Assembly (NCBI RefSeq): GCF_007097525.1 | Contig: NZ_VKDD01000006.1 | Span: 217,100-281,099 of the forward strand | DNA length: 64,000 nucleotides | Source of the DNA: Thalassomonas sp. M1454 | GTDB taxonomy: Bacteria > Pseudomonadota > Gammaproteobacteria > Enterobacterales > Alteromonadaceae | Direction: 5' to 3' | Shown: positions 62,348 through 64,000 of the stretch, piece after piece | Layout: the number at the start of each line of letters is the position of its first letter | Position numbering within the stretch: the first letter of the stretch is position 1 | Position numbers and translations under genes: made by a program | Notes under the pieces: generated by a model | The model's database searches: none | Seen by the model: the letters and a program-made list of their open reading frames with translations, nothing else | What the model was told of the DNA's origin: nothing

Positions 62348-63354
62348 TTGTTGTCCTCAACTAACTTGGCATTTAATGCGGGTAACACCTGCTTAGACAC
62401 TAATTCAGATATAAACTTCAGTTCAGGATATTTATCTGCGATATCCACCAAGTAACTTAACGTTAATGGAATATCGGCTAAATACCCTGGTTTATTGTCC
62501 CTGAGATACAAACGAGCAAAAATTCCTGAGGCTTTAATATGGCGCTGGATCCCCATCAAGTCTACCCAGCGCTTAAAAACATCTAGGTTCACGTTAAAGC
62601 CATTAGAAGTTTGCTGTAAGCTTTGCCAAAACTCAGCGATCAATTGTGCAACAAGTTTGTCATCCCAACGAACATAACAATCTCTTAGCAATGAGACTAA
62701 ATCGTAAGTAATAGGTCCTATAACAGCGTCTTGAAAGTCAATAACACCTAATTCATTGTTAGCTAAAAGCATTAAGTTTCTTGAATGAAAATCTCTATGC
62801 ACAGTAACCTGAGGCTGCTCTAAAGCGCTCGTAATGATCACATCAAAACATTGTTGTAATTGTTGTTGCTGCAGCTCACTTAATTCTATATTTAAATACT
62901 CACCTAAAAGCCATTGGATAAATATCTCCATTTCCATTTGCAAAAAAGCAGCATCGTAAATAGGAAGAGACCAGGCTTTAGTCGCTTTTACATTGGATAT
63001 TTTTGGTAACAAGGCCAATGCTTTGCGATAGAGCTCAAACATTGAATCTTGTGTTAACTTATCCGCTAATAAACAATCACCAAAATCAGTTAAACACATA
63101 AAACCGTGTTCTACTTGATATGCAATAATCTCTGGGATTACTAACCCTTGCTCACTAAATGCTTTTGCCAATTCAACAAAAGCTAAGTTATTTAATTTTT
63201 CAGGGGGTGCATCAACCACTATGTAACTTTGCTCAGGTAACTGAAGACGATAGTAACAACGAAAACCAGCATCCCCACTTAGCGGTGTTAAGTTAATTTT
63301 GTGTTGTGGAAATTGATGTTGCAACCAATAACTGAGTTGGGTGTTTCGATTCAT
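62344..63354 (-). CDS. amgK: Anomeric MurNAc/GlcNAc kinase AmgK
   Basis: A 336-residue sugar kinase of the aminoglycoside phosphotransferase fold. The catalytic loop is VTVHRDFHSRNLMLLANNELGVIDFQDAVIGP, with the HRDFHxxN and DFQ (magnesium) motifs. AmgK phosphorylates MurNAc at the anomeric carbon for MurU (established in Pseudomonas). It overlaps murU by 4 bases and is divergent from lptD, the same layout as in pseudomonads. The substrate is inferred from this context. Confidence 0.92.
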   Translation of the reverse strand: MNRNTQLSYWLQHQFPQHKINLTPLSGDAGFRCYYRLQLPEQSYIVVDAPPEKLNNLAFVELAKAFSEQGLVIPEIIAYQVEHGFMCLTDFGDCLLADKLTQDSMFELYRKALALLPKISNVKATKAWSLPIYDAAFLQMEMEIFIQWLLGEYLNIELSELQQQQLQQCFDVIITSALEQPQVTVHRDFHSRNLMLLANNELGVIDFQDAVIGPITYDLVSLLRDCYVRWDDKLVAQLIAEFWQSLQQTSNGFNVNLDVFKRWVDLMGIQRHIKASGIFARLYLRDNKPGYLADIPLTLSYLVDIADKYPELKFISELVSKQVLPALNAKLVEDNK

Positions 63355-63672
63355 CGCTGGTAGGAATTCTTAGATTCAATAAATATTGTGCTCCAATATA
63401 ACTAAATCTAGTTACAATGAAAAATACAAAGTGTAACTCTAATCAAATAAAGTGAAATAACTGAGTTTAGATTGGGATCCAAAGCCGTTACCTAATTGCA
63501 CTAGCATTCTTAATACATGATGATAATATTAATAAAATTGGTGTAGGTATAAATATTTTTCTGATACTTAATCATAAAGTTTGTTAAACTTAACTAATAA
63601 TAATTAATATATAATTAGCAAAGCTTTTAGATAGGCTTTGCTAATGCGCAGCATTAATAAATCGGAATATGC
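63355..63672. other. Divergent intergenic region between amgK and lptD
   Basis: About 318 AT-rich bases carrying both promoters. A TATAAT lies at 63610-63615, next to a perfect 11-bp inverted repeat (63614-63645). I found no convincing sigma-E promoter for lptD. Confidence 0.5.
63614..63645. promoter_or_regulatory. Perfect 11-bp inverted repeat upstream of lptD
   Basis: ATTAGCAAAGC (63614-63624), a 10-base loop, GCTTTGCTAAT (63635-63645). It ends 27 bases before the lptD ATG and overlaps a TATAAT. It could be an operator at the promoter or a hairpin in the 5' leader. Confidence 0.5.
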
Positions 63673-64000
63673 ATGCAACTTTCCCGAACATTACTTTTTA
63701 TCAGTTGTTATGGCGTTTACAACTTAGCAAATGCTACTGAAGAGCTTCCTCTGCAGAATATCACCGACCCTGAAGCTCAACCATTTTTTGTCGAATGCCA
63801 AGTTACCCCGCCAACTTTTATAACCATGGATTTACCTGAGCAATACAGTGAAGGCGATATTGTCATTCAATCAAGTAAATCAGAAATGGTGAAAAACTCT
63901 ACCATGCGCTTATCTGGTGGAGTAAAGCTTGCCTCAGGTGAACAAAGAATAGAAGCTCAAGAAGTCACCATAGACAAAGCCAACAATGAAATATATACCA
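63673..64000 (+). CDS. lptD: LPS-assembly protein LptD, N-terminal part (3' truncated by window edge)
   Basis: The first 109 codons are in the window. The start ATG at 63673 gives MQLSRTLLFISCYGVYNLANA, a signal peptide. The mature part has a cysteine (FFVECQVT) in the place of the first disulfide cysteine of LptD. Then comes the OstA/LptA-like beta-jellyroll start (EGDIVIQSSKSEMV and MRLSGGVKLASGEQRIEAQEVTID). LptD inserts lipopolysaccharide into the outer membrane with LptE. It is divergent from amgK-murU-djlA, a typical placement. No surA is seen because the window ends. Confidence 0.9.
   Translation, partial: MQLSRTLLFISCYGVYNLANATEELPLQNITDPEAQPFFVECQVTPPTFITMDLPEQYSEGDIVIQSSKSEMVKNSTMRLSGGVKLASGEQRIEAQEVTIDKANNEIYT

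Noticed and set aside
1-64000. CRISPR arrays, insertion sequences, prophage, integrons, rRNA
   Set aside because: No regularly spaced direct repeats, transposase, integrase or phage genes and no rRNA sequence were seen anywhere in the window.

Overview
The window is AT-rich gammaproteobacterial chromosome. Inference: a marine Alteromonadales member close to Colwellia/Thalassotalea. The support is the gene set (two large TonB-dependent receptors, an SO_2930-type diheme cytochrome paired with a beta-helix lipoprotein, a TPR-sulfotransferase, PhoH, RapA, RluA, and the lptD / amgK-murU-djlA neighbourhood) together with the low GC by eye. No prophage, insertion sequence, CRISPR array or rRNA operon was found. 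Nearly all of the window is dense, intact core or lineage-typical accessory sequence.

Layout. 1-5.3 kb: 3' end of nnrS, a D-2-hydroxyacid dehydrogenase, a small hypothetical protein, a DAO-family FAD oxidoreductase divergent from a GNAT acetyltransferase, and an alginate_exp-type porin. 5.5-11.2 kb: ung, then thrABC on the minus strand with a readable thr leader peptide, pause hairpin and attenuator, and a strong terminator after thrC. 11.2-14.3 kb: a yebG-ygjP pair behind a good LexA box, a small secreted protein, an SDR and a small acidic protein. 14.3-21.9 kb: TPR-sulfotransferase with a TonB receptor, an MscS channel and a secreted subtilase. 21.9-24.5 kb: a LysR regulator divergent from mmsA, with a palindrome-rich promoter between them. 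24.5-30.6 kb: a diguanylate cyclase overlapping folD, a symporter fused to a solute-binding domain, an EF-hand protein and a small membrane protein.

30.7-34.2 kb holds the cytochrome/beta-helix lipoprotein pair. tRNA-Phe with promoter, leader hairpin and terminator follows, then DUF1289 and a SulP transporter. 37-46 kb is a haem/cytochrome c block: ccmFGHI-gpx-hemH on the minus strand, divergent from ccmABCDE on the plus strand. 46-53.6 kb: a small secreted protein whose ribosome binding site lies in a perfect palindrome, a second TonB receptor, a 2-TM protein, an orphan OmpR-type regulator, an acyl-CoA dehydrogenase and a small outer-membrane barrel. 53.6-64 kb: a membrane-anchored glutamate-synthase-like protein, PIN-PhoH, rapA-rluA (overlapping), djlA-murU-amgK (cell-wall recycling) and the start of lptD.

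No wholly new multi-gene system stands out. The best leads are regulatory: the RBS palindrome at 46244-46268, the mmsA/LysR palindromes and their lookalike upstream of a TonB receptor, the LexA-driven yebG-ygjP unit, and the thr attenuator. The architectural leads are the symporter-SBP fusion, the collagen-like stalk on the beta-helix lipoprotein, and hemH/gpx inside a split ccm locus.
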